Origin: Clarkia xantiana subsp. parviflora
Taxonomy: Eukaryota > Streptophyta > Magnoliopsida > Myrtales > Onagraceae
Direction: 5' to 3'
Length of the DNA: 64,000 bases
Assembly (NCBI GenBank): GCA_036873135.1
Contig: JAPTYO010000005.1
Span: 15,416,166 to 15,480,165, forward strand
The translations under genes were made by a program, and so were the position numbers. Each line of letters opens with the position of its first letter. Positions within the stretch are counted from its first letter, which is position 1. Positions 45,011 to 56,286 of the stretch are shown here, piece by piece. The notes under the pieces were generated by a model. That model was not told where the DNA came from, searched no databases, and saw only the letters and a list, made by a program, of their open reading frames with translations.

Positions 45011-45697
45011 TGTTGGATATCTGCCCAATTCGGGTTCGTATTTATATTCAGGACTTCACAAACACGTCATAAATTACATAACGGGCCCGAACACAATATC
45101 CGAGGTTTGAAAACGGTCCGGAGGCGCGGCGTACGCGTCCGGATTGTCCCGAGCAATCCGGACCCCGTCGGATTCTATGTCCGATGGGGTCCGGACTGCT
45201 GTCAACGGGTACTGTACGCATCCTTTATCGTCCGAACACAAAGAGTGAAGAGTTCTCCAAAGCCTAACTAGACGACGATTCTTGTTTTCTTTTAGACCGG
45301 CGTCAAACCGCACAAAAACCGGGTTCGATTCTAAGGTTGCCTATAAATAGGAGACATTGGCCACCCATTTGGACACATTCTCCAGATTTTGGCCTTGGAG
45401 CTCTGACCTCTCTCTATAATATTTTCTCTCTCTAGACGCTCATTTAAGCATCTGATAGGGTTCAACCCGCACCCCCCCTCCGTGCTGGTTATTGCCCTTC
45501 CTGCAGGTTAGCACCGCGCGAAGCCGATAAGCTTACCTTGCCGACAAGCTTGCACTGTCGACAGTCGTACCTGGTCGACAAGTGTACACTGCCGACAGCC
45601 CCTTGCCGACATCAGAAAGTCCACTACCGACACCCGACGTGTCCCCAACCCGAAGTATCGAAGAGTCCGACTACCCGGTTGGATTTGGACGCAACAC
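45011..45697 (+). repeat. Gypsy-2 left LTR
   Basis: 687 bp, TGTTGGATATC...GACGCAACA, TATA box TATAAATA at 45342-45349. The last 180 bp repeat a TGCCGACA word. Confidence 0.93.
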
Positions 45698-45698
45698 T

Positions 45699-45718
45699 TG
45701 GCGCCGTCCGCGAGATCC
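45699..45718 (+). promoter_or_regulatory. Gypsy-2 primer-binding site
   Basis: TTGGCGCCGTCCGCGAGATC, one base after the LTR end. The first eleven bases equal the Gypsy-1 site. Confidence 0.75.
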
Positions 45719-45747
45719 GAACAAAAAGCTACATCGAACCATGAGCT

Positions 45748-47591
45748 ATGACAAGCAATCAACATCCTCCAGATGATGTCAACCTGCAGGAGAGGAAGAG
45801 AGGCTCCGGTCGCCCAAGGAAAGCTGATACCACAACCAAGAAGCCGATGAGAGGTCAACCTGGACCCTCGCACATCCCTGAAGCAGCATCCACTGCTTCC
45901 TCCGTGCCAACTAGGAGTGTGCCTGCTGCACAGCACGACCCAGAAGTCCATACAACACCGTGTGGAACACCACCGCCCGGATTCGAGCCAAGGAGGCATG
46001 AAGAGTTCCATTACGGGATGCCAGCGAAGGTTGTTCAATAAAGAGGTGCCAACCTAGCGCCACAAGTCACACCCGCCATGATGGAAGCTCTTGAAGAATT
46101 TCTAGCATTTAGAGAGAATCTGAGAAACCAAGGATTTGCTCCGCCACCACCACATCCACCTCCCGTCAATGGCCAAGCGGCCCCGGCAAGAGCAGTGTCG
46201 CACGACACCAGACGACAAGGGTCACAACAACAGGGAGGAGGAGGCCAATACAGAGAAGGTACATTCCAGTACCAGCAAACCAAGGCAGGAGCCAGCACGC
46301 TCATACACTCTGTACGGAAGTATGCAGCATCCGGAAGAAGCAAGAAGACAACCTCCACGTACCTCGCAGCAGCAGTACAAGGAAGTCTCCCTCCAAGGAA
46401 CAAGCCAAATCAATGCTGACATCCATCGCAACGATGGATAGAGAAGACCTGACCTGTCATCAATGAAGACATCCCAATCACAGGTCTCACAGCAAAGGCT
46501 CTGGAGGTAATAATCGAAAAGAAGATGCGAGAATCAAAGCTGAAAGGAACGCATGCGTTGGAAGAGAATGTGTCACACCCAATTTCTTACGAGTTAGTGT
46601 ACAGCCGCGTCTTAGACGCTTTGTATAGATTGGGAACAGACAAGTATCGAGGAAAGGGAGATCCAATCGAACACGTGCAACAGCACGAGGCATCTTTGCT
46701 GGGAAGGACTGACAACCCGTATCATGTCGCCATGACATTCCCTAATACATTGGCAGGAACAGCCTCGCATTGGTTCTTCTCCCTACCTGCGGAAGTGTAA
46801 CTTCCTGGCCGTACCTAAAGTCGAAGTTCATACAACGCTATATGGGGGAGCGCACTCTCTTGAAAGGGTTTCAATGCATTGAATGAAGTACAAAAACAAA
46901 CGATGACTCATTGGTGAATTACTACATCTGTTTCAATCAAAACATATCTGACGTTCAAATAAACCTGACAGAAGGAGAGATAGTGCGCGCTTTCATAAAC
47001 AACCTTGGAAAGAAGGGATTCTTGCTCGCTGATAAAATGTCAAAGCGTCCAGCTGAGACATTGGAAGAGCTTGCAGTAAGGTTGAAGGAGTTCGTAGATC
47101 TAGAAAGATTCATAGAACAAAACAAGGCAAAGCTGAGCGCAGCCCGCGCTAAGGAGAACAAAAAGCAATCAAAGCCACAACAAAGCTCCCAACAAAACAA
47201 GCAGTGGCAGCTTCAAAAAAGGCCATTCCAATCAGACTTTCAAAAGTCCAGGGAGGTCAACCTTGTTGAGTGCATCCCGCTAAATGCACCTTTGTCTGTG
47301 ATCTTGAAGACGATGAAAGAAGCAAATATGTGGAGAGAACCAACCAACTTCCGCAAGGGTCCGCTCGGGAAGGAGCAAGATAAGTGGTGTGAAAACTACG
47401 AAGTCTATGGACATGAGACAGATAGCTGCGTAAGCCTAAGGTTTCGCGTGAACAATATCATCCTGAAGGGCGATTTGAAGCAGTACGTGGACCAGGGCGA
47501 CAAGCATCCAAAGAAGTCCCGAGCGGAACCATCAGGAAGAGGGAACAAAGGAAAAGAGAAGGAGAAAGACAACCCACCTCGCGTGGCATAA
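45748..47591 (+). pseudogene. Gypsy-2 gag
   Basis: Start at ATG 45748 (MTSNQHPPDD); an overlapping earlier ATG (45740) closes quickly. A TAA at 46039-46041 interrupts the N-terminal low-complexity region, and the same frame goes on at 46078 (MMEALEEFLAFRENLRNQ). The gag core is at 46525-46800 (GKGDPIEHVQQHEASLLG, SHWFFSLPAEV). After a frame change the second half runs 46911-47591 (FINNLGKKGFLLADKM, TLEELAVRLKEFVDLE) with a degenerate zinc motif, WCENYEVYGHETDSC, whose second metal ligand is changed. A basic Lys-rich tail ends at 47591. Confidence 0.85.
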
Positions 47592-47594
47592 TCA

Positions 47595-48090
47595 ATGTTA
47601 TACACGGAGGACCAGCAGCAGGAGGAAGCATATCTAATGCTAGGGATGTCTACGCATCTCAGCTGCAGACACTCCCCAAGTACGGCAAGAGACGCCAACC
47701 AGAGAAGGATGATGTCGTCATCCAGTTTTCAAACGTCGAAAAAAAGCACATTGTCTACCCCCATGATGACGCCTTGGTCATCACAATGGAAATCAACGGG
47801 TACGATGTGCGACGAATCCTGGCAAACGGGGGAAGTGCTGCAGACATTCTACACATCAAAGTGTTGGAAAATATGGGAAAGACGGTGGCTAATCTATCTC
47901 CAAGCACATTCCCATTGGTAATCTTCGCGGGCGCGGAAACTTACCCACTAGGGATGATCACAAGGATGGATGGCGCTTCACATCGACGTCATGTTCGTTG
48001 TCGTAAACACCATGGGGGCATATAATAGCATACTGGGTAGGACTACGATCAAGCCATACGAAATTGTTCCATCCACTGTCCACCAGTAAA
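47595..48090 (+). pseudogene. Gypsy-2 protease remnant
   Basis: The frame at 47774 reads RRILANGGSAADILHIKVLENMGK: the position of the catalytic aspartate (IDGGSS in Gypsy-1) is asparagine. GAETYPLGMI and, in another frame, GAYNSILGRTTI follow, the same order as in the Gypsy-1 protease. A TAA near 48088 closes it. Inactive. Confidence 0.8.
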
Positions 48091-48800
48091 TGAAGTTCCC
48101 AATGTCACACGGCATTGGTGAAGTGCTCGGAGACCTATCAGCCGCACGCAAGTGCTATGTGAACGCCCTAAGGAAAATGCAGCAAGTCTCTATTGCCATG
48201 GTCGAGTTTGGCAAAAAGAGAAAGATGTCTGATCTAAGTGGCGATGATGAAGGAAGAAAGCAGCAGTCAACACCAACTGCTTTGCTCGATGCAATACTTT
48301 TTCCCAACACGGCAGAGTGTTTGGGATGTGAGACAGTCCAAGGAGAGCCTATAATGGCTTACTTCAGGAGATTCGCCAAAAACGCCGCCATGCTGAGGAC
48401 AACAAAAAGAGAAGTCATAAATGCGTTCTTTTTGAACATGAACATCAGTTCCTTCCTCTTATTTGGCGAGACATACGGCTGGTGAACAACTGTCACGATG
48501 GCAGACTTGAAGGATAAACTTGAGACGGCGGTCTCTTGTGAACTTGAGCTAGGATGGGGTACACCTCCTAGTTCAACTCTGTAAGCTCAAGCTACAACTA
48601 CATCAGGAGTAACAAGCCCCAATTACGACAAGTTCTTCACCCCCATGAACACGGAGGTTGAAGAGATATACGTGAAACTCCTGGAAAACAAGCTTCCTTG
48701 TTCACTTGAGCCACCAGCCGCTTTCCTTGGCAAAGAAATCGAAGACTGGTGCAATTATCACAAAACTTGGGGGCACAGCACCAACAGCTGATTGTCCCTA
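48090..48800 (+). pseudogene. Gypsy-2 post-protease segment with a second gag-like tail
   Basis: 48090-48170 continues the protease-RT linker seen in Gypsy-1 (MKFPMSHGIGEVLGDL, CYVNALRK). Instead of RT there follows a stretch with gag features: GEPIMAYFRRFAKNAAML and INAFFLNM (48340-48450), then, after stops, YDKFFTPMNTEVEEIYVKLLE and the zinc-type motif WCNYHKTWGHST (about 48640-48785). This resembles the C-terminal half of a Tat gag from a different family. The frame is broken at 48483 and about 48580. Confidence 0.65.
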
Positions 48801-49300
48801 AGGGTGGAAATCCAAGAACTCATCGCGCTAGGCGCATTGTCCAGCTACGTGGCTCGCAGTGGAACAAATCCGCCATCAGACCAATCATAAAGGCGGCGGA
48901 CACCCCCTATCTACTTTACGCGTTTTTACTATTGTCTTAGTTTAAATGCATCTCGTACTTTAAGTTTAGTCTTTATAATTACTAGACTTACTATGTTTTA
49001 GAAGGTATTATTTGTTGACGCCTTCCAGCAACTCTCTGTACATAATCCAAGTATCTAATGAAGTTAATTTACCTTCGTAGGTACAATACTATATCATGCA
49101 TACTACCTTGGAATTACGCCAAGAAACAACTACAAGCATATTACTCACATCAACAATACAAGTCATCGCGCTAAGTACAACAATCAACTTATATCATACG
49201 ACGACAAACCAACTGTCAACATCAACAAAGAGTATATAAACACTCTCCATCTATAATGACGACTACCCTGAATAGCGTCAACAACATACTATATCTTGAG
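48801..49300 (+). other. Gypsy-2 noncoding spacer
   Basis: No frame or repeat recognised; the pol region expected here is missing. Confidence 0.5.
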
Positions 49301-50460
49301 TTTAAACCAAGATATATCAAAGTGACATGCTGCGACATCCTCCTTCGAGGGCAACCCCCATGTTCACAACTATCAAAATGGCATGCTGCGTCATCCTCTT
49401 TTGAGGGAAAACCCCCATGTTCATAAGCCATTCCCTGAATATAAAAAATGATGCGGCAAACAGATGGGACTGATCACCCCATCGTGGCGGAAGTCCTCTT
49501 GTTAGACGACAACTCCACAAATCAACAAAGTATGAACGACCAATCACGGAATCATACTTCATGAAGACTTATTCCTTAAATGGGCAGCTTCATGGACCCT
49601 AAAAGTATGAACGACCAATCACGGAATCATACTTCATGAAAACTTATTCCTTAAGTGGGCAGCTTCATGTACTCTACAAGTATGTATACTCACTCAAGGG
49701 TTCATACTCTGTGAAGACGTATTCCTTGTTAGGATAACTTCACATATATACGCTAGCAGGAGTGCACCCCTGTCAGGAAAACTCGCCAAACATGCAAGTC
49801 GAGTCTTGTACAATGTTATCTTGCCAACGAGCACATAACGAAATAAAACACATCAAATGCAGCAAGTAGTGTCTTGCCACAACGTCGCCTTGGAGTGGAC
49901 CAAGAGACGGTAAAAACTGCAAGTCGCTACAACGCGGTCTTGTGCAACCCTTATGGACTAACCATGGAGAGGTGCAGTAGCATCGCAAGGCAAGTACTGG
50001 AATAGCCACGGAAAACCTTGCAATAACGTCATGCGAGGTGTGCCCAAACGGATGGGAAAACGCATAGTATAGAGCAAGTAGCGTCTTGACACAACGTCGC
50101 CTTGAAATTGTTCAAGAGACGGTAAAAACTACAAAGCGTGTTCACACGACCTTTGTCCCGCCCCTTGGATTAACTAAGTTGAGGCGTAGTAGCATCACAG
50201 GGTAAGTACTGGGTTAGCCACGGAAAACCTTGTAACAACGTCACGCGGGATGTGCACAAATTGACGGATGGAAAAACGCTCCAAATACAACAAGCAGCGT
50301 CTTGTCACAACGTCGCCTTAGAATGGAACTAAGAGACGGTATAAACTAATGTCTTGCCTCGTCAAGACGACTCTCCTACATGTAAAGTTCCAGTGCCGAG
50401 TGCCAAGTGCCAAGTGCCCGCGCCGAGTACATTACTACTTACAACGCTACAAGTACCTAG
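49300..50460 (+). repeat. Gypsy-2 tandem repeats downstream of the gag-like part
   Basis: Three kinds: TCAAAATGGCATGCTGCGTCATCC units (49315-49410), TATGAACGACCAATCACGGA units of about 70 bp (49530-49700) and larger units of about 210 bp with GTCTTGCCACAACGTCGCCTT and CAAGAGACGGTAAAAACT (49860-50350, three copies). Noncoding, in the position where Tat elements carry such arrays. Confidence 0.82.
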
Positions 50461-50799
50461 TGTACACATCTTGTTATGCCTTGGAATCTAACCAAGAGGG
50501 GCGCTCATAACACTCAACAATGCGTGACATACAAACGCAATTACGGACATCATGTTCATCATCTAAGGATATCTATCCTATCATCCAAGTCCAAACCATA
50601 TGGACTGCATAGATAACACAATGTATGAAATACTACTAACGAGTTATCATGCATTTTACTGTGATCAAAGCAGGTCTATAAGACATAGTTCAAAGCAAGC
50701 GGAACATACACAAAAATTCTAGGGACAACTCCCAAAATCAACATCAACCCGGACACGGGGGCAAACGATAAAAGCAAAAGTTCAACATACTCAAAGTAA

Positions 50800-53208
50800 T
50801 CAACCATACGGTACTCGAAGAGTACCGTCATCTCCAGCAGGCTCAAGAATAACTGCCATTATCTCGTCGGCAGGATAAAAATCGTCGTCATCCCCAAACA
50901 TCATGTCAAAGTTAGCCGTCTCAAGCTCTAGACGGCGTAACTCAGCAACTCGCTCAATAGCGGATGCTGCGTAAGGACCCAACTTGTCGAAAGGAAAGTC
51001 GGGATCAAGTAGACGTACCTTACGAACATAGTACGCGGCAAACTCATGAGTCAACGGCTCAGACTTCGCCTTAGCGACAGAAGCAACGACGTCAGTGAAG
51101 GCCTAAGTAGTAGGATACTTGACAAGTCCTTCTGCGATCCCAGCCTTACGCCCCTCCTCGCGCGCAGCACAAAGCGCGGCCTCATGCGCGCTGTCATTCT
51201 CCGCTATCTGTTTCTTGATAGCCGCGATCTCAGCCTCAAGATGATTCGCATGAGCACAGCAAGAGTCATACTTCACATCGAAGTCAGCAGTCTTCAAAAG
51301 CAAACTTTGAGTTTTCTCCTTAAGAATCGCAAGCTCGCAGGAGGCAACGCCACATTTCTCGACGGCAGGTTTCCTTTCGCGCATGAGATACAGCGCAAAG
51401 GATGACATGTTCACCATGTTCGCAACAGCCTAAAAAAAATACCCAACAAGTTAAGACAGTCACATCAATGCATTCATGCACAATCAGATAATTAGAAAAA
51501 TAATGTCGTCACTTACCGGGGCAAACCCAGATAGGGAGCCCTCAACATGCTGTTGCATCTCCTCATCCGTGGAGAGCGCAAGGCGTTGATCGCCCGGATG
51601 AATACACCGCTGCAACACGTGTACCCCAACCTCCAGAGTACTAAGCTTCGAACCTTTGGGAAATCAAAGACCCCCAGTAGAAAAGGGCACCCAATCGTCA
51701 CCGGATATGTCACCCTCCAGGGGACGAACCAAGTCACTACGCTTAAGTGACGACAGCGCTGCCACTAAAACATTAAGGAAGTATAAGAGACATAAGCACA
51801 AAAAATACAAGGAAAGATAACAATGTGCACAGTACAAACCTCGGCGCAAAGGCCGCTCCTCCGCGGGACGCTCCTTCGAGTGGGGGGTAGAAGGCACCAC
51901 CGCGCGATCTTCAACTCCTTTCCCTTTGTCGCGAGAAGGAGTCAGGACAATCGCACTCGGCTTGGAGCGCTTGGGATCACTCAAAGGACGCGCCCAACCT
52001 GCGGACTTCTTGACAGGAGCGATAGAATCGGGTGCCGCGACAACGCGCTCGGTCACGGGCGCAGAACGACCTGCAAACAAGAAGTAATATGAAGACAACG
52101 ATTCGAAAAATCAATAAAGTCGACGGAAAAATAAGTAAAAATCCTACCTGTAAGTCCCTTGCTGCGACTATGCTGGGGGCAGCGGGGGCAGAAGAAGGGA
52201 CAGTCCTTCCAACAGGAGGAACATCGCGCGCAGCCACCGTCTGCAAAGTTGAGCTTTTTCTGTCAAACCGACCTACATCACAACATAATGAAAGTTATAA
52301 AGACTCTCATCATACCAAATTTCATAAGGAAGCGTTTGAATCCCGACATCAAGCAGTTCTTGATCCGATGCGCGTAACAGACACTGGAAGCTGCGTGCTT
52401 GCTGACATCGATAGATGCGCACTATAGTCGCCTTTTCTTTTGACGAAAGCTCGGAAAAGGCAGGGGCAGGATCAGCAACCTTAACCTCCTCAATATTCCA
52501 AGTAATGCTGCCATCACACACGAATTAGTAGTGATGTCGCCAATGTGAACTAGATCGGTCAGTCTCAGCCGCCAGTCGATGAATACGGTTCCACTCCGCA
52601 TCCCCAAGTCCAAGTTGTTCAAATCCTTTGTCACGTAGGCAGGGCCAACGCATCTTCACGCTACACAACCCTGTCATGTCCGGACATAAAAGCTGGTAGA
52701 AGCAGTGGAATAGAGTAATCGAGTAAGGCCACGTCTGTTGGTGAAATAACACCCGGAAACAAGTCCATACACGAATGCCTGTGGGTGTAAGATCCAGAGG
52801 GGAAATCCGATAGTAGCGACACAAATCGACTAAGTCAGGGCAGTAGGGAAAGCGTAAACCCTCCCTAACCTGTGAAGAATACACAGCTGTCAAGTCGTTT
52901 GGAGGGACGGTAGCTTCACCCTTAGCAACATCAGGCAACACGTCGCGAGGAAACACACTCTCAAAAATTGGATCAAGTCCAGAAATTGACGCATCCAGTA
53001 TAAACTTCTCTCTCTCCATCATGTTCGAGAGATATCTAGTTGTTACCACATATCCTTTCACCGCTTCCGGCGCGATAGGAGTCCCGATAACAGCCTCGGC
53101 CTCCGCACTCAATTTTTTGTCTAGTAGAGCAATCATGTCGGCATCCAACTCACTGCTATCATCGGAACATAAAGCAGTCTGCGGAGTAGCAATGAAAGAA
53201 TTACTCAT
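50800..53208 (-). pseudogene. Gypsy-2 antisense multi-exon gene (Tat antisense ORF)
   Basis: Minus-strand counterpart of the Gypsy-1 antisense gene. It starts at ATG 53208 (MSNSFIATPQ). The first long segment (53208 to about 52280) holds the shared domain (GLRFPYCPDLVDLCRYY, GIRVWTCFRVLFHQQTWPYS, FYQLLCPDMTG), closely resembling the Gypsy-1 segment, with one in-frame TAA at 52527-52525. Shorter exon-like segments follow (52240-52150, 52070-51840, 51770-51530, 51430-50800), separated by AT-rich stretches with GT/AG ends. In-frame stops lie near 51660 and at 51105-51103. The last part is a Glu/Ala/Lys-rich coiled coil with an acidic tail. Exon limits are approximate. Confidence 0.72.
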
Positions 53209-53459
53209 AATAACAATCTCGCTGAAGGAATTCCTGCAACCTGAAAATACAACCTACAATCAAGACAACGTTCGTTAGTTCAAGAGCGAAAAACATTCAA
53301 ATCATAACAATCACCATGACAACATACGCCCTCTGTCTACATCCAACCTATGGATACGACGTACATAGCAATGGAAAGAAAAAAGAATCTAAGTATGAGG
53401 GAAAGTGCGCACATACTAGCGCGCACATACGAGCACGCGCGTATAGCTGTTGATATACA

Positions 53460-54245
53460 AAGGGATGCCGGCTGTCAGAAATATTTTCTAAGTGTTCCAC
53501 TATGTCAACTGTGAGCATACAACGTGATGCCGGTTGTCAGAAATATTTTCTAAGTGTTCCACTATGTCAGCTGTGAGCATACAACGGGCCGACTGTCAGA
53601 AATATTTTCTAAGTGTTCCACTATGTCAGCTGTGAGCATACAACGGGATGCCGACTGTCAGAAATATTTCCTAAGTGTTCCACTATGTCAGTTGTGAGCA
53701 TACAACGGGATGCCGGCTGTCATAAATATTTTCTAAGTGTTCCACTATGTCAGCTATGAGCATACAACGGGATGTCGGCTGTCAGAAATATTTTTTAAGT
53801 GTTCCACTATGTCAGCAGTCGACATATGACAAGGTGTCGACTATCAAGGAATATTTTCTAAGTGTTCCACTATGTCATCAGTCGACATATGACAAGGTGT
53901 CGACTATCAAGGAATATTTTCTAGTGTTCCACTATGTCAGCAGTCGACATATGACAAGGTGTCGACTATCAAGGAATATTTTCTAAGTGTTCCACTATGT
54001 CAGCAGTCGGCATATGACAATGTGTCAACTATCAAGGAATATTTTCTAAGTGTTCCACTATGTCAACAGTTGACATATGACAAGGTGTCGACTATCAAGG
54101 AATATTTTCTAAGTGGTCCACCATGTCATAAATCAACAACCGTCAACACGCGACAAGTTGATGACAATCAACAACCGTCAGCATACAACAAGATGTCAAC
54201 TATCAAGGAATATATTCTAAGTATTCTCCTATGACGGCAGTCAAC
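53460..54245 (+). repeat. Gypsy-2 tandem array, unit about 63-67 bp
   Basis: About twelve units of GTCAGAAATATTTTCTAAG, TGTTCCACTATGTCAGC and CATACAACGGGATGCCGGCT; later units change to CGACATATGACAAGGTGTCG. The unit length is not a multiple of three throughout, and open frames here are repeat artefacts. Confidence 0.9.
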
Positions 54246-55336
54246 GACAATCATGGTAACAAGCATTAAATATCTCAAAAATATTTGCTAAGTGTTTTAT
54301 CATGGTTGCAGACAACATATGAGCTCAATGAACAAGGATCAATACAACGACATGCAACTATGTCCGGACACCGGCTAACAATCAACATTGAGCATACCAA
54401 AACATCACCTAAGCCATAATGCAATGTGTTGACAACAATTACAACGCATACGGGAAGTTTAACAACTTATCTCTATTTTTCCAAAATTTCTAGCACTTAG
54501 TCAAAATTTTGGCCGATTTGTGGGGCTAATCTCTTTTGGGAATTTTAACAAACACCTTGTGTGCATCCTAGATTAACCAAATTCAATAAACAATCAAGAC
54601 CGGATTAAACTTAAACGAAGCATCAAAGGGTCCAACCATACCCGAAATTAGACTCGTCACCACGAGACGGCCCCGGAAAGCTACCCACCACCGCCGGAGG
54701 TCACCCACCGCCGCCGGAACTTCACGCGCCGCCGCCGGTTGCCTCACGCGCCGCCGCCGGTTGCCTCACGTCCGCCCCTTCTGTTCGCCAAAATTCCGCC
54801 GGTGATGACCTTGGTGTGGTTGTCCAAAAAATTTTTGGTCTTCAAATATTTGGCCACCAAATTTGTCACTCCCAAGTTTTCTTCTTCTTTAAGAAAGGAG
54901 AGAACACTACAAATTACTAATGGTGGATGATTAACTAATGGGTATTCTCTCTTCTATATCTATGTTTGCATCCTAAAACTTTAATTATTTATTACTAAGT
55001 CCTCAAGTTGCATGTTTACATGTTGTCATCTCCCTATCTCAACACTTAGAATTTTCTAAGTATGCCATGACAATTCATTATGCACACAGGATTTAGTACG
55101 TAAATGACATAACGCGCGCATGACTTTACACGCTTTATATCATTTTAAATGCATGATTCATATCTTTTATTATTATCACATGATTACTTGCATAATTTAA
55201 TTATCAATCGTCTATTCACATCTTCTACAATCATGCTGACATCGCGTTCATGTTGACATCATATGTCATGTTTGCATGTTTCCATGAGGATTATCACATA
55301 AGTTCATAAACATGTGCACATTGTTTATTGTCACTG

Positions 55337-55392
<56 letters not shown>

Positions 55393-55582
55393 GGTTGCGC
55401 TAATCATGTCGACAGTTAACATACCTCCCGACAAAAATTAAAGTGGAGGGAAATCGAAGCCGTCGCGCTCAAACTGTCAAACAAGCCACCCTTGAGGTCA
55501 GCTCCGAACCTAAATCGGGCTTATATCCTAGCTTAAAATAGAGTCAAGTATGGTCTGAACCGTTACTTGACTCGGGGGCAAG
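54246..55582 (+). other. Gypsy-2 3' noncoding end
   Basis: Contains a short CCGCCGCCGG-rich patch (54660-54790), an AT-dinucleotide run (about 55338-55390) and a polypurine tract (CTCGGGGGCAAG) directly before the right LTR. No gene seen. Confidence 0.65.
55338..55390. repeat. (AT)n microsatellite
   Basis: About 26 AT dinucleotides. Confidence 0.95.
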
Positions 55583-56281
55583 TGTTGTATATCTGCCCAT
55601 TTCGGGTTCGTATTTATATTCAGGACTTCGCAAACACGTCAAAAATCACATAACGGGCCCGAACACAATATTCAAGGTTCGAAAACGGTACGCAGGCGCG
55701 GTGTACGCGTCCAGACCGGGCCTCTGGATTGCCCAGCAATCCGGACCCCGTCGGATTCTAAGTATGATAGGGTCCGGACTACTATCAACGGGTACTGCGC
55801 GTATCCTTTATCGTCCGAACACAAAGAGTGAAGAGTTCTCCAAATCCTAACTAGACGACGGTTCTTGTTTTCTTTTAGATCGGCGTCGAACCGCACAAAA
55901 ACTGGGTTCGGTTCTAAGGTTGCCTATAAATAGGAGACCTTGGCCACCCATTTGAACACATTCTCCAGATTTTGGCCTTGGAGCTCTAACATCTCTCTTG
56001 AATATTTTCTCTCTCTAGACGCTCATTTAAGCATCGGAGAGGGTTCAACCGGCACCACCCCCCCTCCGTGCTGGTTATTGCCCTTCCTGCAGGTTAGCAC
56101 CGCGCGAAGCCGATAAGTAACCTTGCCGACAAGCTTGCACTGCCGACATCCGTACCTGTTCGACAAGTGTACACTGCCGACATCCCCTTGCCGACATCAG
56201 AAAGTCCACTTCTGACACCCGACGTGTCCCCAACCCAAAGTGCCGAAGAGTCCGACTACCCGGTTGGATTTGGACGCAACA
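55583..56281 (+). repeat. Gypsy-2 right LTR
   Basis: 699 bp, TGTTGTATATC...GACGCAACA, TATA box TATAAATA at 55925-55932. Differs from the left copy by about 45 substitutions and several small indels. Confidence 0.93.
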
Positions 56282-56286
56282 AAGAG

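Larger units (their letters stand above)
45011..56281 (+). mobile_element. Gypsy-2: RT-less Tat-like LTR element nested in Copia-3
   Basis: 11271 bp. LTRs 45011-45697 and 55583-56281, perfect 5-bp duplication aagag (45006-45010 and 56282-56286). Content: primer site, gag, damaged protease, a second gag-like tail, tandem repeats, antisense multi-exon gene, further repeats and polypurine tract. RT, RNase H and integrase are absent. LTRs differ at about 45 positions plus indels by eye, so it is older than Gypsy-1. Confidence 0.9.

Noticed and set aside
51046..52427. Plus-strand frames in Gypsy-2
   Set aside because: They lie opposite the exons of the minus-strand antisense gene and carry no motif.
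53460..54245. CRISPR-like array
   Set aside because: The units are whole tandem copies without unique spacers, inside a plant LTR element.
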